Positions 10,725-21,776 of a DNA stretch of 37,628 bases are shown in pieces (position 1 is the stretch's first letter; every line of letters begins with the position of its first letter). The stretch comes from Streptomyces sp. OR43 (GTDB lineage Bacteria; Actinomycetota; Actinomycetes; Streptomycetales; Streptomycetaceae): the NCBI RefSeq assembly GCF_008042275.1, contig NZ_RDBK01000008.1, positions 79,957 through 117,584 on the forward strand. Direction: 5' to 3'. The notes under the pieces were generated by a model. The model was not told where the DNA came from. It saw only the letters and a list, made by a program, of their open reading frames with translations, and did not search any database. The position numbers and the translations under genes were made by a program.

Positions 10725-12812
10725 ATGGCAGACCCCTCCAGCTACCGCCCCAAGCCGGGACAGATCCCCGACTCCCCGGGGGTCTACAAATTCCGCGACG
10801 AACACCGCCGGGTGATCTACGTCGGGAAGGCGAAGAGCCTGCGCCAGCGCCTGGCCAACTACTTCCAGGACCTGTCCGGCCTCCATCCGCGTACGCGCAC
10901 GATGGTGACCACCGCCGCGTCCGTGGAGTGGACCGTCGTCTCCACGGAGGTCGAGGCGCTCCAGCTCGAATACTCCTGGATCAAGGAGTTCGACCCCCGG
11001 TTCAACGTCAAGTACCGCGACGACAAGAGCTATCCGTACCTCGCGGTCACGCTCAACGAGGAGTTCCCGCGCGTTCAGGTCATGCGCGGTGCCAAGAAGA
11101 AGGGCGTGCGCTACTTCGGTCCGTACGGGCACGCCTGGGCGATCCGCGAGACGGTCGACCTGATGCTCCGGGTCTTCCCGGTGCGGACCTGCTCCGCCGG
11201 CGTCTTCAAGAACGCCGCCAGGACCGGCCGTCCCTGCCTCCTCGGCTACATCGGCAAGTGCTCGGCCCCCTGTGTCGGCCGGGTCACCCCCGAGGAGCAC
11301 CGGGAACTGGCGGACGACTTCTGCGACTTCATGGCCGGCCGCACCGGCACGTACATCCGCCGCCTGGAGAAGGACATGATGGCGGCGGCCGAGGAGATGG
11401 AGTACGAGCGCGCGGCCCGCCTGCGCGACGACGTGGAGGCGCTCAAGCGCGCCATGGAGAAGAGCGCCGTCGTCCTCGCCGACGCCACCGACGCCGACCT
11501 GATCGCGGTCGCGGAGGACGAGCTGGAGGCCGCCGTCCAGATCTTCCACGTCCGCGGCGGCCGGGTGCGCGGCCAGCGCGGCTGGGTCACCGACAAGGTG
11601 GAGAACGTCGACACCTCGGGCCTCGTCGAGCACGCCCTGCAACAGCTGTACGGCGAGGAGACCGGCGACTCCGTTCCCAAGGAGGTCCTCGTCCCTGCCC
11701 TTCCCGAGGACCCCGACGCGGTCTCCCAGTGGCTGGCCGGCCGCCGGGGCTCCCAGGTCAGCCTGCGCATCCCGCAGCGCGGGGACAAGAAGGACCTGAT
11801 GGCCACGGTCCAGCGCAACGCCCAGCAGGCCCTCGGGCTGCACAAGACCAAGCGCGCCTCCGACCTGACCACCCGGTCCCGGGCGCTGGAGGAGATCGCC
11901 GAGGCGCTCGGCCTCGACACGGCCCCGCTGCGCATCGAGTGTTTCGACATCTCCCATCTCCAGGGCGACGACGTGGTGGCGTCGATGGTGGTCTTCGAGG
12001 ACGGTCTGGCCCGCAAGGGGGAGTACCGCCGCTTCCAGATCAAGGGCTTCGAGGGACAGGACGACGTCCGCTCGATGCACGAGGTGATCAGCCGGCGCTT
12101 CCGGCGCTACCTCCAGGAGAAGGAACGCACGGGCGAGTGGGAGGAGGGCCCCGCCCCGACCGGCCCCGCGCGTCCTCACGGGGCTCGGCGCCCGTCGTCC
12201 CCGACCAGGACGCGGCCGTCCTCACGGGGCTCGGCGCCCGTCGTCCCCGACCAGGACGCGGCCGCCGAGCCCCGTGAGGACGACGGCCGGCCCAAGCGGT
12301 TCGCCTACCCGCCGCAGCTCCTCGTGGTCGACGGCGGGCAGCCCCAGGTCGCGGCGGCCAAGCGGGCCCTGGACGAGCTGGGGATCGACGACATCGCCGT
12401 CTGCGGGCTGGCCAAGCGGCTGGAAGAGGTCTGGCTGCCCGACGACGACGACCCGGTCGTCCTGCCCCGTTCCAGCGAGGGCCTCTACCTCCTCCAGCGC
12501 GTCCGCGACGAGGCGCACCGCTTCGCCATCACCTACCAGCGCGCCAAACGGGCCAAGCGCATCCGGTCCAGCCCCCTGGACGACGTCGCCGGTCTGGGCG
12601 AGACCCGGAAACAGGCGTTGATCAAGCATTTCGGCTCCGTGAAGAAGCTGAGGCAGGCGACAATCGACGAGATCTGCGAGGTTCCGGGGATAGGCCGCAG
12701 GACGGCGGAATCAGTGGCTGTCGCCCTCGCCGCGGCCGCCCCGGCCACGCCCGCCGTGAACACGGCCACAGGAGAGATCATTGAAGAGGACGACGGGGGC
12801 AGCACGACATGA
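10725..12812 (+). CDS. uvrC: Excinuclease ABC subunit C (UvrC)
   Basis: UvrC makes both incisions in nucleotide excision repair. It is 695 residues long. The GIY-YIG nuclease domain is at about 17-100 ([18 protein letters not shown]). Cysteines typical of UvrC lie near 160-190, and the UVR domain ([20 protein letters not shown]) is at about 218-250. The RNase H-like second nuclease shows IECFDISH at about 405 and [10 protein letters not shown] at about 530. Tandem helix-hairpin-helix motifs ([31 protein letters not shown]) lie at about 625-680. The linker between the two halves of the second nuclease is enlarged by an exact 46-bp tandem duplication (12171-12262) that reads in two frames. The stop overlaps the rapZ start by four bases. 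Confidence 0.95.
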   Translation: MADPSSYRPKPGQIPDSPGVYKFRDEHRRVIYVGKAKSLRQRLANYFQDLSGLHPRTRTMVTTAASVEWTVVSTEVEALQLEYSWIKEFDPRFNVKYRDDKSYPYLAVTLNEEFPRVQVMRGAKKKGVRYFGPYGHAWAIRETVDLMLRVFPVRTCSAGVFKNAARTGRPCLLGYIGKCSAPCVGRVTPEEHRELADDFCDFMAGRTGTYIRRLEKDMMAAAEEMEYERAARLRDDVEALKRAMEKSAVVLADATDADLIAVAEDELEAAVQIFHVRGGRVRGQRGWVTDKVENVDTSGLVEHALQQLYGEETGDSVPKEVLVPALPEDPDAVSQWLAGRRGSQVSLRIPQRGDKKDLMATVQRNAQQALGLHKTKRASDLTTRSRALEEIAEALGLDTAPLRIECFDISHLQGDDVVASMVVFEDGLARKGEYRRFQIKGFEGQDDVRSMHEVISRRFRRYLQEKERTGEWEEGPAPTGPARPHGARRPSSPTRTRPSSRGSAPVVPDQDAAAEPREDDGRPKRFAYPPQLLVVDGGQPQVAAAKRALDELGIDDIAVCGLAKRLEEVWLPDDDDPVVLPRSSEGLYLLQRVRDEAHRFAITYQRAKRAKRIRSSPLDDVAGLGETRKQALIKHFGSVKKLRQATIDEICEVPGIGRRTAESVAVALAAAAPATPAVNTATGEIIEEDDGGSTT
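12171..12282. repeat. 46-bp tandem duplication plus inverted copy inside uvrC
   Basis: Bases 12171-12216 are repeated exactly at 12217-12262. The first 20 bases of each copy also recur inverted at 12263-12282, so a 20-bp stem with a 26-base loop can form. Because 46 is not a multiple of three, the copies are translated in different frames. Only the second copy reads in the frame that continues into the downstream conserved UvrC sequence. Confidence 0.9.
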
Positions 12813-13774
12813 CCGAGCACGAGAATGAACACGGGCACGACCGCACAGACCGAGCAGACGGAGCAGCAGACGTGAGTACGGGCACCTCGATCGAGACGGG
12901 CGACAGCACGGTGGCCATCCCGGAGCTGGTGATCATCTCCGGAATGTCGGGCGCCGGCCGCAGCACGGCGGCCAAGTGTCTGGAGGACCTCGGCTGGTTC
13001 GTCGTCGACAACCTGCCGCCCGCGCTGATCCCCACCATGGTGGAGCTCGGTGCCCGCTCGCAGGGCAACGTGGCACGGATCGCCGTCGTCGTCGACGTCC
13101 GGGGCCGCCGCTTCTTCGACAATCTGCGCGAGTCCCTCGCCGACCTGGAGTCCAAGGGCGTCACCCGCCGGATCGTCTTCCTGGAGTCGTCCGACGACGC
13201 CCTGGTCCGCCGCTTCGAGTCGGTCCGCCGGCCGCACCCCCTCCAGGGCGACGGCCGCATCGTGGACGGGATCGAAGCCGAGCGCGACCTGCTGCGCGAG
13301 CTGCGCGGCGACGCCGACCTGGTGATCGACACCTCCAGCCTCAACGTGCACGAACTCCGCGCCAAGATGGACGCCCAGTTCGCGGGCGACGAGGAGCCGG
13401 AGCTCCGCGCCACCGTGATGTCCTTCGGCTTCAAGTACGGGCTGCCCGTCGACGCCGACCTCGTGGTGGACTGCCGCTTCCTGCCCAACCCGCACTGGGT
13501 TCCCGAGCTGCGCCCGTTCACCGGGCTCAACGAGGAGGTGTCCGCGTATGTCTTCGACCAGCCGGGCGCCAAGGAGTTCCTCAACCAGTACACGGAACTG
13601 CTCCAGCTCGTCGCCGCGGGCTACCGCCGTGAGGGCAAGCGGTACGTGACCATCGCCGTCGGCTGCACGGGCGGCAAGCACCGTTCCGTGGCCATGTCGG
13701 AGAAGCTGGCCGCCCGGCTCGCGACCGAGGGCATCGAGACCGTGCTCGTGCACCGGGACATGGGGCGCGAGTGA
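12809..13774 (+). CDS. rapZ: RapZ/YvcJ-family nucleotide-binding protein
   Basis: This 321-residue P-loop protein has Walker A GMSGAGRS (about 45-52) after a short, poorly conserved N-terminal stretch. The conserved C-terminal half contains [23 protein letters not shown], and the RapZ signature [20 protein letters not shown] (about 285-304). In enterobacteria RapZ is an RNA-binding adaptor controlling GlmS synthesis; YvcJ of Bacillus hydrolyses GTP. The actinobacterial role is not established. It overlaps uvrC (ATGA) and yvcK (GTGA), forming the conserved uvrC-rapZ-yvcK-whiA operon. A GTG at 12872 is an alternative start that would remove the charged N-terminus. Confidence 0.92.
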   Translation: MTEHENEHGHDRTDRADGAADVSTGTSIETGDSTVAIPELVIISGMSGAGRSTAAKCLEDLGWFVVDNLPPALIPTMVELGARSQGNVARIAVVVDVRGRRFFDNLRESLADLESKGVTRRIVFLESSDDALVRRFESVRRPHPLQGDGRIVDGIEAERDLLRELRGDADLVIDTSSLNVHELRAKMDAQFAGDEEPELRATVMSFGFKYGLPVDADLVVDCRFLPNPHWVPELRPFTGLNEEVSAYVFDQPGAKEFLNQYTELLQLVAAGYRREGKRYVTIAVGCTGGKHRSVAMSEKLAARLATEGIETVLVHRDMGRE

Positions 13775-14802
13775 CCAGTCGCAACATGCGCCTGCGCAGA
13801 CTGCGCAGGGGCACCCCGCTGTCGGGCCGCAAGCGCGGGGCGCAGCCCAAGGTCGTCGCGCTCGGCGGCGGCATGGGCCTGTCGGCCTCGCTCACCGCGC
13901 TGCGGCGGATCACCGGCGACCTGACCGCCGTGGTCACCGTCGCCGACGACGGCGGATCCAGCGGCCGGCTCCGCGAGGAGCTGGGCGTCCTGCCGCCCGG
14001 TGATCTGCGCAAGGCGCTGGCCGCCCTGTGCGGTGACGACGACTGGGGCCAGACCTGGGCCCAGGTCATCCAGCACCGCTTCCAGTCCCAGGGCGACCTG
14101 CACGAACACGCGGTCGGCAATCTGCTGATCGTCGCCCTGTGGGAGCAGCTCGGCGACCACGTACAGGCCCTGGACCTGGTCGGCAAGCTCCTCGGCGCGC
14201 ACGGCCGGGTGCTGCCCATGTCCGCCGTGCCACTGGAGCTCCAGGCCCTCGTCAAGGGGCACGACCCGGACCATCCGGACCGGGTGGACACGGTGCGCGG
14301 CCAGGCCACCGTGGCGCTCACCCCGGGCGAGGTCCAGTCCGTGCACGTGGTCCCGCACGACCCGCCGGCCGTCCCCGAGGCGGTCGCCGCGGTCCTGGAC
14401 GCGGACTGGGTGGTACTCGGTCCCGGGTCCTGGTTCTCCTCGGTCATTCCGCATCTGCTCGTGCCCGATCTGCTGGACGCGCTGATCGAAACGAAGGCCC
14501 GGAAGGTCCTCTCGCTGAACCTCGCACCGCAACCCGGTGAAACAGATGGCTTCTCTCCGCAGCGTCATTTGGAGGTTTTGGGACGACACGCCCCTAAACT
14601 CGCCCTGGACGTGGTGCTGGCCGACGAGGCCGCCGTGCCCGACCGCGAGTCCCTCGCCGATGCCGCAAAACGGCTCGGCGCCGCAGTCGAGCTGGCGCCC
14701 GTGGCCTCACCCGACGGCGATCCGATTCATGATCCGGAGCTGTTGGCCGCCGCGTACGACCGTATTTTTCGGATGCATGGAAGGATCGGCCCATGGCGAT
14801 GA
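13771..14802 (+). CDS. yvcK: YvcK/CofD-like protein (gluconeogenesis factor family)
   Basis: This 343-residue protein has the Rossmann-like start [19 protein letters not shown] (about 30-48) and [14 protein letters not shown] (about 57-70), typical of the YvcK/CofD fold. It then has [10 protein letters not shown] (about 110-120) and [18 protein letters not shown] (about 212-229). In Firmicutes and mycobacteria (CuvA) this family binds UDP-sugars and affects cell-wall precursor supply. It starts by a GTGA overlap with rapZ and overlaps whiA by ten bases. The first 25 residues are basic and variable. Confidence 0.9.
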   Translation: MTSRNMRLRRLRRGTPLSGRKRGAQPKVVALGGGMGLSASLTALRRITGDLTAVVTVADDGGSSGRLREELGVLPPGDLRKALAALCGDDDWGQTWAQVIQHRFQSQGDLHEHAVGNLLIVALWEQLGDHVQALDLVGKLLGAHGRVLPMSAVPLELQALVKGHDPDHPDRVDTVRGQATVALTPGEVQSVHVVPHDPPAVPEAVAAVLDADWVVLGPGSWFSSVIPHLLVPDLLDALIETKARKVLSLNLAPQPGETDGFSPQRHLEVLGRHAPKLALDVVLADEAAVPDRESLADAAKRLGAAVELAPVASPDGDPIHDPELLAAAYDRIFRMHGRIGPWR

Positions 14803-15782
14803 CGCCAGCGGTGAAGGACGAAATCTCTCGGCTTCCCGTAACCCGGACCTGCTGCAGGAAGGCAGAAGTCTCGGCGATTCTTCGGTTCGCTGGTGGGCTG
14901 CACCTGGTGAGCGGCCGGATTGTGATCGAGGCGGAGCTGGACACCGCGATGGCGGCGCGCCGGCTCAAGCGGGACATTCTCGAGATCTTCGGGCACAGCT
15001 CGGAGCTGATCGTGATGGCACCCGGCGGGCTGCGGCGCGGCTCGCGCTACGTCGTGCGCGTGGTGGCGGGCGGCGACCAGCTGGCCCGCCAGACCGGCCT
15101 GGTGGACGGCCGGGGCCGTCCCATCCGCGGACTTCCCCCGCAGGTGGTCTCGGGGGCCACCTGCGATGCCGAGGCCGCCTGGCGCGGGGCGTTTCTGGCC
15201 CACGGCTCGCTCACCGAGCCCGGCCGCTCCTCCTCCCTCGAGGTGACCTGCCCGGGCCCGGAGGCCGCGCTCGCGCTGGTCGGCGCTGCCCGCAGGCTCT
15301 CCATCGCGGCGAAGGCCCGTGAGGTGCGCGGCGTGGACCGCGTCGTCGTCCGGGACGGCGACGCGATCGGCGCGCTGCTCACCCGGCTGGGCGCCCATGA
15401 GTCGGTGCTGGCCTGGGAGGAGCGGCGGATGCGGCGCGAGGTCCGCGCCACCGCCAACCGGCTCGCCAACTTCGACGACGCGAACCTGCGCCGGTCCGCC
15501 CGGGCCGCGGTCGCCGCGGGCGCCCGGGTGGGACGCGCGCTGGAGATCCTCGGCGAGGAGGTCCCCGAGCACCTCGCTGCGGCCGGACGGCTGCGCATGG
15601 AGCACAAGCAGGCCTCCCTGGAGGAGCTGGGCGCGCTCGCCGACCCGCCGCTGACCAAGGACGCCGTCGCCGGCCGGATCCGCCGTCTCCTGGCGATGGC
15701 CGACAAGCGGGCCCAGGACCTCGGCATCCCGAGCACGGAATCCACTCTCAGCGAAGAGCTGGCCGACGGCCTGGTCGGCTGA
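14793..15782 (+). CDS. whiA: Sporulation regulator WhiA
   Basis: WhiA is the conserved regulator of sporulation septation in Streptomyces, acting with WhiB on a shared regulon. The 329-residue protein has an N-terminal LAGLIDADG homing-endonuclease-like fold in which the catalytic acidic residues are lost. It begins [20 protein letters not shown], followed by [20 protein letters not shown] and [14 protein letters not shown]. The C-terminal helix-turn-helix domain contains [20 protein letters not shown] near residues 268-287. The start ATG lies inside the end of yvcK and is preceded by GGAAGGAT. A 16-bp terminator hairpin follows about 95 bases after the stop. Confidence 0.97.
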   Translation: MAMTPAVKDEISRLPVTRTCCRKAEVSAILRFAGGLHLVSGRIVIEAELDTAMAARRLKRDILEIFGHSSELIVMAPGGLRRGSRYVVRVVAGGDQLARQTGLVDGRGRPIRGLPPQVVSGATCDAEAAWRGAFLAHGSLTEPGRSSSLEVTCPGPEAALALVGAARRLSIAAKAREVRGVDRVVVRDGDAIGALLTRLGAHESVLAWEERRMRREVRATANRLANFDDANLRRSARAAVAAGARVGRALEILGEEVPEHLAAAGRLRMEHKQASLEELGALADPPLTKDAVAGRIRRLLAMADKRAQDLGIPSTESTLSEELADGLVG

Positions 15783-15877
15783 TCCGCACCCCCTGCCGAC
15801 GCGCTGCGGGGGGAACGCGCCGCGCACCCGCGGGCGTTGACGCTGCGTAATCGCCGCAGCGCGGGGCACCGGACAAC

Positions 15878-15915
15878 CGGAAGCCCGTACTCCTACTGGG
15901 GAGTACGGGCTTCCG
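15878..15915 (+). terminator. Terminator after whiA
   Basis: A 16-bp perfect stem (15878-15893 with 15900-15915) and a 6-base loop end the uvrC-rapZ-yvcK-whiA operon and isolate it from gap. Confidence 0.9.
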
Positions 15916-15962
15916 CCGTTCCTACGGCCCCGCTCGATGTCACCCCGAAGGCTTCGGAGAGG

Positions 15963-15968
15963 TAGGGT
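15963..15968 (+). promoter_or_regulatory. Possible -10 element of the gap promoter
   Basis: TAGGGT lies 73 bases upstream of the gap start, after the whiA terminator. It resembles the streptomycete vegetative -10 (TAGRRT). No good -35 hexamer is visible at the normal spacing; TGTCAC at 15938 is 19 bases away. Confidence 0.35.
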
Positions 15969-16026
15969 CGGAGGCGGTCGGGGACATCCCATACAACTCG
16001 CCGGCGTCGAAAACCGGCGTACCTAA

Positions 16027-17052
<1,026 letters not shown>

Positions 17053-17085
17053 TCCTCGGATCGGCAGGCACCTCGATGTGAGCAC

Positions 17086-17125
17086 GGGGCTCGGACAGCG
17101 CAACGCAGCGCCGTTCGGGCCCCGC
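17086..17125 (+). other. gap-pgk intergenic hairpin
   Basis: An imperfect stem pairs about 17086-17095 (CGGGGCTCG-like) with 17117-17125 (CGGGCCCCG-like) in the 108-bp gap between gap and pgk. It may be an attenuator or an mRNA processing/stability hairpin that lets gap be expressed more strongly than pgk. Confidence 0.4.
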
Positions 17126-17160
17126 TGCATGCTCCCTCGTCCTCCAAGGAGTCCAGACAG

Positions 17161-18372
17161 ATGAAGACGATCGACGAACTTCTCGCCGAAGGGGTCACCG
17201 GCAAGCGCGTATTCGTCCGCGCCGACCTCAACGTGCCGCTCAGCGGCACCACCATCACCGACGACGGCCGCATCCGCGCCGTTCAGCCGACCGTCGCGAA
17301 GCTGGCCGGGGCCGGCGCCCGGGTCGTCGTCGCCTCTCACCTGGGCCGTCCCAAGGGCGCCCCGGACCCGGCGTTCTCGCTGGCACCCGCCGCCACCCGC
17401 CTCGGTGAGCTGCTCGGGACCGACGTGGCCTTCGCGACCGACACGGTCGGCGAGTCCGCCCGCGCCACCGTCGCCGCGCTCACCGACGGCCAGGTCGCCG
17501 TCATCGAGAACCTCCGGTTCAACGCGGGCGAGACCTCGAAGGACGACGCCGAGCGCGGCGCCTTCGCCGACCAGCTGGCCGAGCTCGCCGATCTGTACGT
17601 GGGCGACGGCTTCGGAGCCGTCCACCGCAAGCACGCCTCGGTCTTCGACCTCCCTGCCCGGCTCCCGCACGCCGCGGGCGACCTGATCGCCACCGAGGTC
17701 GGCGTCCTGAAGAAGCTCACCGACGACGTGCGGCGCCCGTACGCCGTGGTGCTCGGCGGCGCGAAGGTCTCCGACAAGCTCGGCGTCATCGACCACCTCC
17801 TGGAGCGCGCCGACCGCATCCTCATCGGCGGCGGCATGGCGTACACCTTCCTCAAGGCCCAGGGCCACGAGGTCGGCAGCTCGCTGCTGCAGGAGGACCA
17901 GATCCCGGTCGTGCGGGAGTACCTCGAGCGCGCCGCGGAGAAGGGCGTGGAGTTCGTCCTCCCCGTCGACGTCGTGGTCGCCCCGGCGTTCCCCGACCTC
18001 AAGACCAAGGCCCCGGCCCACCCCACCACCGTCGCCGCCGACGCCATGCCGGCCGGCCAGATGGGACTGGACAACGGCCCGGAGACCAACAAGCTCTACG
18101 CATCGAAGCTCGCCGACGCGGCCACCGTCTTCTGGAACGGCCCGATGGGCGTCTTCGAGCACCCCGATTTCGCCGAGGGCACCCGGGCGGTCGCCCAGGC
18201 CCTCGTCGACTCCTCGGGCTTCAGCGTGGTCGGCGGTGGCGACTCCGCCGCCGCGGTCCGCATCCTGGGCTTCGACGAGAACGCGTTCGGACACATCTCG
18301 ACCGGTGGCGGCGCCAGCCTCGAATACCTCGAGGGCAAGACGCTTCCCGGCCTCGCCGCACTGGAGGACTGA
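17161..18372 (+). CDS. pgk: Phosphoglycerate kinase
   Basis: This enzyme transfers the acyl-phosphate of 1,3-bisphosphoglycerate to ADP. The 403-residue monomer begins MKTIDELLAEGVTGKRVFVR and shows the PGK signature RVFVRADLNVP (about 17-27). It then has SHLGRPKG (about 60-67), ENLRFNAGE (about 116-124), VLGGAKVSDKLGVI (about 196-209) and the C-terminal nucleotide site FSVVGGGDSAAAV (about 354-366). AAGGAG lies ten bases before the ATG. The tpiA start follows its stop by six bases. Confidence 0.97.
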   Translation: MKTIDELLAEGVTGKRVFVRADLNVPLSGTTITDDGRIRAVQPTVAKLAGAGARVVVASHLGRPKGAPDPAFSLAPAATRLGELLGTDVAFATDTVGESARATVAALTDGQVAVIENLRFNAGETSKDDAERGAFADQLAELADLYVGDGFGAVHRKHASVFDLPARLPHAAGDLIATEVGVLKKLTDDVRRPYAVVLGGAKVSDKLGVIDHLLERADRILIGGGMAYTFLKAQGHEVGSSLLQEDQIPVVREYLERAAEKGVEFVLPVDVVVAPAFPDLKTKAPAHPTTVAADAMPAGQMGLDNGPETNKLYASKLADAATVFWNGPMGVFEHPDFAEGTRAVAQALVDSSGFSVVGGGDSAAAVRILGFDENAFGHISTGGGASLEYLEGKTLPGLAALED

Positions 18373-18378
18373 CCTTTC

Positions 18379-19155
18379 ATGACCACCCGCACCCCGCTGA
18401 TGGCGGGCAACTGGAAGATGAACCTCAACCACCTCGAGGCCATCGCACACGTCCAGAAGCTCGCCTTCGCCCTGGCCGACAAGGACTACGACGCCGTCGA
18501 GGTCGCCGTCCTGCCGCCCTTCACCGACCTGCGCTCCGTGCAGACGCTGGTCGACGGCGACAAGCTGAAGATCAAGTACGGCGCCCAGGACATCTCGGCG
18601 CACGACTCCGGCGCGTACACCGGTGAGATCTCCGGTCCCATGCTCGCCAAGCTGAAGTGCACCTTCGTCGCGGTCGGCCACAGCGAGCGCCGCCAGTACC
18701 ACGCGGAGACCGACGAGGTCTGCAACGCCAAGGTGAAGGCCGCCTACAAGCACGGCCTGACCCCGATCCTCTGCGTCGGTGAGGGCCTGGACATCCGCAA
18801 GGCCGGTGACCAGGTCGCGTACACGCTCGCCCAGCTCGACGGCGCGCTGAAGGACATCCCGGCCGAGCAGGCCGAGACGATCGTGATCGCCTACGAGCCG
18901 GTCTGGGCCATCGGCACCGGCGAGGTCGCCACCCCCGAGGACGCGCAGGAGGTCTGCGGTGCGATCCGCGTCCGCCTCGCCGAGCTGTACTCGCAGGAGC
19001 TGGCCGACGCGGTCCGCATCCAGTACGGCGGCTCGGTGAAGTCCGGCAACGTGGCCGCGATCATGGCGCAGCCCGATGTGGACGGCGCGCTGATCGGCGG
19101 CGCCGCACTGGACGCCGACGAGTTCGTCAAGATCGTCCGCTTCCGCGACCAGTGA
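18379..19155 (+). CDS. tpiA: Triosephosphate isomerase
   Basis: This enzyme interconverts dihydroxyacetone phosphate and glyceraldehyde-3-phosphate. The 258-residue TIM barrel has GNWKMN with K13, GHSERR with electrophile H101, [11 protein letters not shown] with the catalytic base E173, and the phosphate-binding end [12 protein letters not shown] and GALIGGAAL. It is six bases downstream of pgk, certainly co-transcribed. Its own ribosome binding site is weak, suggesting translational coupling. A terminator-like hairpin lies 32 bases after the stop. Confidence 0.97.
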   Translation: MTTRTPLMAGNWKMNLNHLEAIAHVQKLAFALADKDYDAVEVAVLPPFTDLRSVQTLVDGDKLKIKYGAQDISAHDSGAYTGEISGPMLAKLKCTFVAVGHSERRQYHAETDEVCNAKVKAAYKHGLTPILCVGEGLDIRKAGDQVAYTLAQLDGALKDIPAEQAETIVIAYEPVWAIGTGEVATPEDAQEVCGAIRVRLAELYSQELADAVRIQYGGSVKSGNVAAIMAQPDVDGALIGGAALDADEFVKIVRFRDQ

Positions 19156-19187
19156 GTATGCGCTAGCGCGGATCCGTCGTACCCTTG

Positions 19188-19219
19188 CGGGGGCCAGGAG
19201 GGCAGCCTCCCGGCCCCCG
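19188..19219 (+). terminator. Terminator after tpiA
   Basis: A stem pairs 19188-19201 with 19206-19219 (13 of 14 pairs, one A/C mismatch) with a 4-base loop and is followed by TTGTTC. It separates the glycolytic genes from secG. Confidence 0.75.
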
Positions 19220-19265
19220 TTGTTCGCACATGCAGCCAGGAATTTCCGGAAAGTAGGGACCAGCC

Positions 19266-19502
19266 GTGATTTTGGGGTTCGAGATCGCCCTGATCGTCTT
19301 CAGCCTGCTGCTGATGCTGCTGGTGCTGATGCACAAGGGCAAGGGCGGCGGACTTTCCGACATGTTCGGTGGCGGAATGCAGTCCTCCGTCGGCGGTTCC
19401 TCGGTCGCCGAGCGCAACCTCGACCGGATCACCGTCGTGGTCGGTCTGGGCTGGTTCGCGTGCATCGTGGTGCTTGGTCTGCTCATCAAGCTGGACAACT
19501 GA
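19266..19502 (+). CDS. secG: Preprotein translocase subunit SecG
   Basis: This 78-residue membrane protein stimulates protein export through SecYEG. Two transmembrane helices (about 4-21 and 55-74) flank a cytoplasmic loop with GGGLSDMFGGG and SSVGGSSVAERNLDR, the signature of actinobacterial SecG. The start is GTG 19266, preceded by GTAGGGACC. Its position after tpiA is conserved in many actinobacteria. Confidence 0.92.
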   Translation: MILGFEIALIVFSLLLMLLVLMHKGKGGGLSDMFGGGMQSSVGGSSVAERNLDRITVVVGLGWFACIVVLGLLIKLDN

Positions 19503-19542
19503 CCCGTCGTACGCGATTCCGGTGAGGGTGTAACTCCAACCA

Positions 19543-19571
19543 CTGGACGCGCGTTGGGCCTTACGTAGACT
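19543..19571 (+). promoter_or_regulatory. Possible promoter of the RbpA-family gene
   Basis: CTGGAC (19543-19548) and TAGACT (19566-19571) are separated by 17 bases and lie 40 bases before the GTG start. They fit a streptomycete vegetative-type promoter, with a weak -35. Confidence 0.4.
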
Positions 19572-19610
19572 GGGGCATCTTCGAGCACCATCACGCAGGG
19601 AGTTACGACC

Positions 19611-19946
19611 GTGGCAAGTGGCAACGCGATCCGGGGAAGCCGGGTCGGAGCGGGGCCGATGGGGGAGGCCGAGCGCGGCGAGTCCGCGCCCCGGGCCCGC
19701 ATCTCCTTCTGGTGCTCGAACGGGCACGAGACGCAGCCGAGCTTCGCCCATGACGCGCAGGTACCGGAGACCTGGGACTGCCCGCGCTGTGGATTCCCGG
19801 CCGGCCAGGACCGGGACAGCCCGCCGGACCCGCCGCGCACCGAGCCGTACAAGACGCACCTCGCGTACGTGCGCGAGCGCCGCAGCGACGCGGACGGTGA
19901 GGCGATCCTCGCGGAGGCCCTCGCCAAACTCCGCGGCGAGATCTGA
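19611..19946 (+). CDS. RbpA-family RNA polymerase-binding protein (paralogue)
   Basis: This 111-residue protein begins MASGNAIRGSRVGAGPMGEA and has an RbpA-like core: RISFWCSNGHETQPSF, then WDCPRCGFPAG. In the core one Cys lies before the CPRC pair, and YKTHLAYVRERRSDADGE corresponds to the sigma-interacting C-terminal domain. RbpA binds group 1 sigma and RNA polymerase and stimulates initiation. This shorter, divergent version resembles the second RbpA paralogue of Streptomyces rather than the classic SigR-controlled one; no SigR-type GGAAT promoter is visible. AGGGAG lies eight bases before the GTG. Confidence 0.85.
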   Translation: MASGNAIRGSRVGAGPMGEAERGESAPRARISFWCSNGHETQPSFAHDAQVPETWDCPRCGFPAGQDRDSPPDPPRTEPYKTHLAYVRERRSDADGEAILAEALAKLRGEI

Positions 19947-19976
19947 CACCGCTCGTGCCTCAGTAGAAGTTGTTCA

Positions 19977-20007
19977 CCGGCCGGACACCCCCAGGGTGCC
20001 CGGCCGG
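19977..20007 (+). terminator. Terminator after the RbpA-family gene
   Basis: Stems 19977-19984/20000-20007 (8 bp) and 19986-19990/19994-19998 (5 bp), separated by one mismatch, form a strong hairpin 30 bases after the stop. Confidence 0.75.
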
Positions 20008-20110
20008 AACGCTTCTGCCGTGCCGCAGCCCGCCGTTGTCCCGTCCGCCGCCCTGATCAATTAAGTTGGAGGGGCAGCGGGGAACTGCGGTTACGAGAAG
20101 AAGTGGGCTG

Positions 20111-21772
20111 ATGTCCGGGATGAACGCACAAAGCCGAAGCAGGCTCAACCAGACGCCGGAATGGACCGCGCTGGGCAAGCACCGTGAGCAGCTCGGGAAG
20201 ACCCATCTGCGGCAGCTGTTCGCGGACGACCCCGAGCGCGGCACGGAGTACCGCCTGCGCGTCGGTGACCTGTACGTCGACTACTCCAAGCAGCTGGTCA
20301 CCGACGAGACGCTCCGGCTGCTCCGTGAGCTCGCCGGGGCCACCGGGGTCGCCGAGCTGCGCGACGCGATGTTCCGCGGGGACAAGATCAACACCACCGA
20401 GGACCGCGCCGTCCTGCACACCGCGCTCCGCGCCCCGCGCGATGCCGTGATCGAGGCCGACGGCGAGAACGTGGTGCCCGCCGTGCACGCGGTGCTCGAC
20501 AAGATGGCGGCCTTCTCCGACCGTGTCAGGTCCGGCGAGTGGACCGGTCACACCGGCAAGCCGATCAAGAACATCGTCAACATCGGCATCGGCGGCTCCG
20601 ACCTCGGACCCGCGATGGCGTACGAGGTGCTGCGTTCCTTCACGGACCGCTCGCTCACCCTCCGCTTCGTCTCCAACGTCGACGGCGCCGACCTGCACGA
20701 GGCCCTGCACGACCTGGACCCGGCGGAGACGCTCTTCGTCATCGCGTCGAAGACCTTCACCACGATCGAGACGATCACCAACGCCACCTCGGCCCGTGAC
20801 TGGCTCCTGACCGGTCTGAGGGCCGGTCAGGACGCGGTGGCCAAGCACTTCGTGGCCCTGTCGACGAACGCGGAGAAGGTCTCCGACTTCGGTATCGACA
20901 CCGCCAACATGTTCGAGTTCTGGGACTGGGTCGGCGGCCGCTACTCGTACGACTCGGCCATCGGCCTCTCGCTGATGATCGCCATCGGCCCGGACCGGTT
21001 CCGCGAGATGCTCGACGGCTTCCACCTCGTCGACGAGCACTTCCGTACCGCCCCGGCCGAGGAGAACGTTCCTCTGCTGCTGGGCCTGCTGGGCGTCTGG
21101 TACGGCGCGTTCTTCGACGCCCAGTCGCACGCCGTGCTGCCCTACAGCCACTATCTCTCCAAGTTCACGGCGTACTTGCAACAGCTCGACATGGAGTCCA
21201 ACGGCAAGTCCGTGGACCGGGACGGCAATCCGGTCGACTGGCAGACCGGTCCCGTCGTCTGGGGCACCCCCGGCACCAACGGCCAGCACGCGTACTACCA
21301 GCTGATCCACCAGGGCACCAAGGTCATCCCGGCCGACTTCATCGGCTTCGCCGAGCCGGTCGACGCACTGCTGCCCGGCCTGGTCGCCCAGCACGACCTG
21401 CTGATGGCCAACTTCTTCGCCCAGACCCAGGCCCTCGCCTTCGGCAAGACGCCGGACGAGGTGCGCGCCGAGGGCGTTTCCGAGGAACTGGTGCCGCACA
21501 AGACCTTTCTCGGCAACCACCCGACGACGACGATCCTCGCCGACCGGCTGACCCCGTCCGTGCTCGGCCAGCTCATCGCGCTGTACGAGCACAAGGTCTT
21601 CGTCCAGGGCGCCGTCTGGAACATCGACTCCTTCGACCAGTGGGGCGTCGAGCTCGGCAAGGTCCTCGCCAAGAAGATCGAGCCGGTGCTGACCGAGGGC
21701 AAGGGCGCCGAGCAGCTGGACAGTTCGACCGCCGCGCTCGTCGCCGCCTACCGCGAGCTGCGGGGGCGCTGA
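20111..21772 (+). CDS. pgi: Glucose-6-phosphate isomerase
   Basis: This enzyme interconverts glucose-6-phosphate and fructose-6-phosphate. It is about 550 residues, the normal length. It shows [16 protein letters not shown] sugar-phosphate binding (near 158-170), the first PGI signature region [20 protein letters not shown] (near 273-292), [13 protein letters not shown] (near 390-402) and a C-terminal [20 protein letters not shown] (near 493-512). ATG 20111 ([12 protein letters not shown]) is chosen; ATG 20120 is nearly as likely because the family usually begins MNA. The frame is open back to 20066 but that N-terminus is not conserved. It continues the sugar-phosphate theme of gap-pgk-tpiA. 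Confidence 0.95.
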   Translation: MSGMNAQSRSRLNQTPEWTALGKHREQLGKTHLRQLFADDPERGTEYRLRVGDLYVDYSKQLVTDETLRLLRELAGATGVAELRDAMFRGDKINTTEDRAVLHTALRAPRDAVIEADGENVVPAVHAVLDKMAAFSDRVRSGEWTGHTGKPIKNIVNIGIGGSDLGPAMAYEVLRSFTDRSLTLRFVSNVDGADLHEALHDLDPAETLFVIASKTFTTIETITNATSARDWLLTGLRAGQDAVAKHFVALSTNAEKVSDFGIDTANMFEFWDWVGGRYSYDSAIGLSLMIAIGPDRFREMLDGFHLVDEHFRTAPAEENVPLLLGLLGVWYGAFFDAQSHAVLPYSHYLSKFTAYLQQLDMESNGKSVDRDGNPVDWQTGPVVWGTPGTNGQHAYYQLIHQGTKVIPADFIGFAEPVDALLPGLVAQHDLLMANFFAQTQALAFGKTPDEVRAEGVSEELVPHKTFLGNHPTTTILADRLTPSVLGQLIALYEHKVFVQGAVWNIDSFDQWGVELGKVLAKKIEPVLTEGKGAEQLDSSTAALVAAYRELRGR

Positions 21773-21776
21773 GCCG

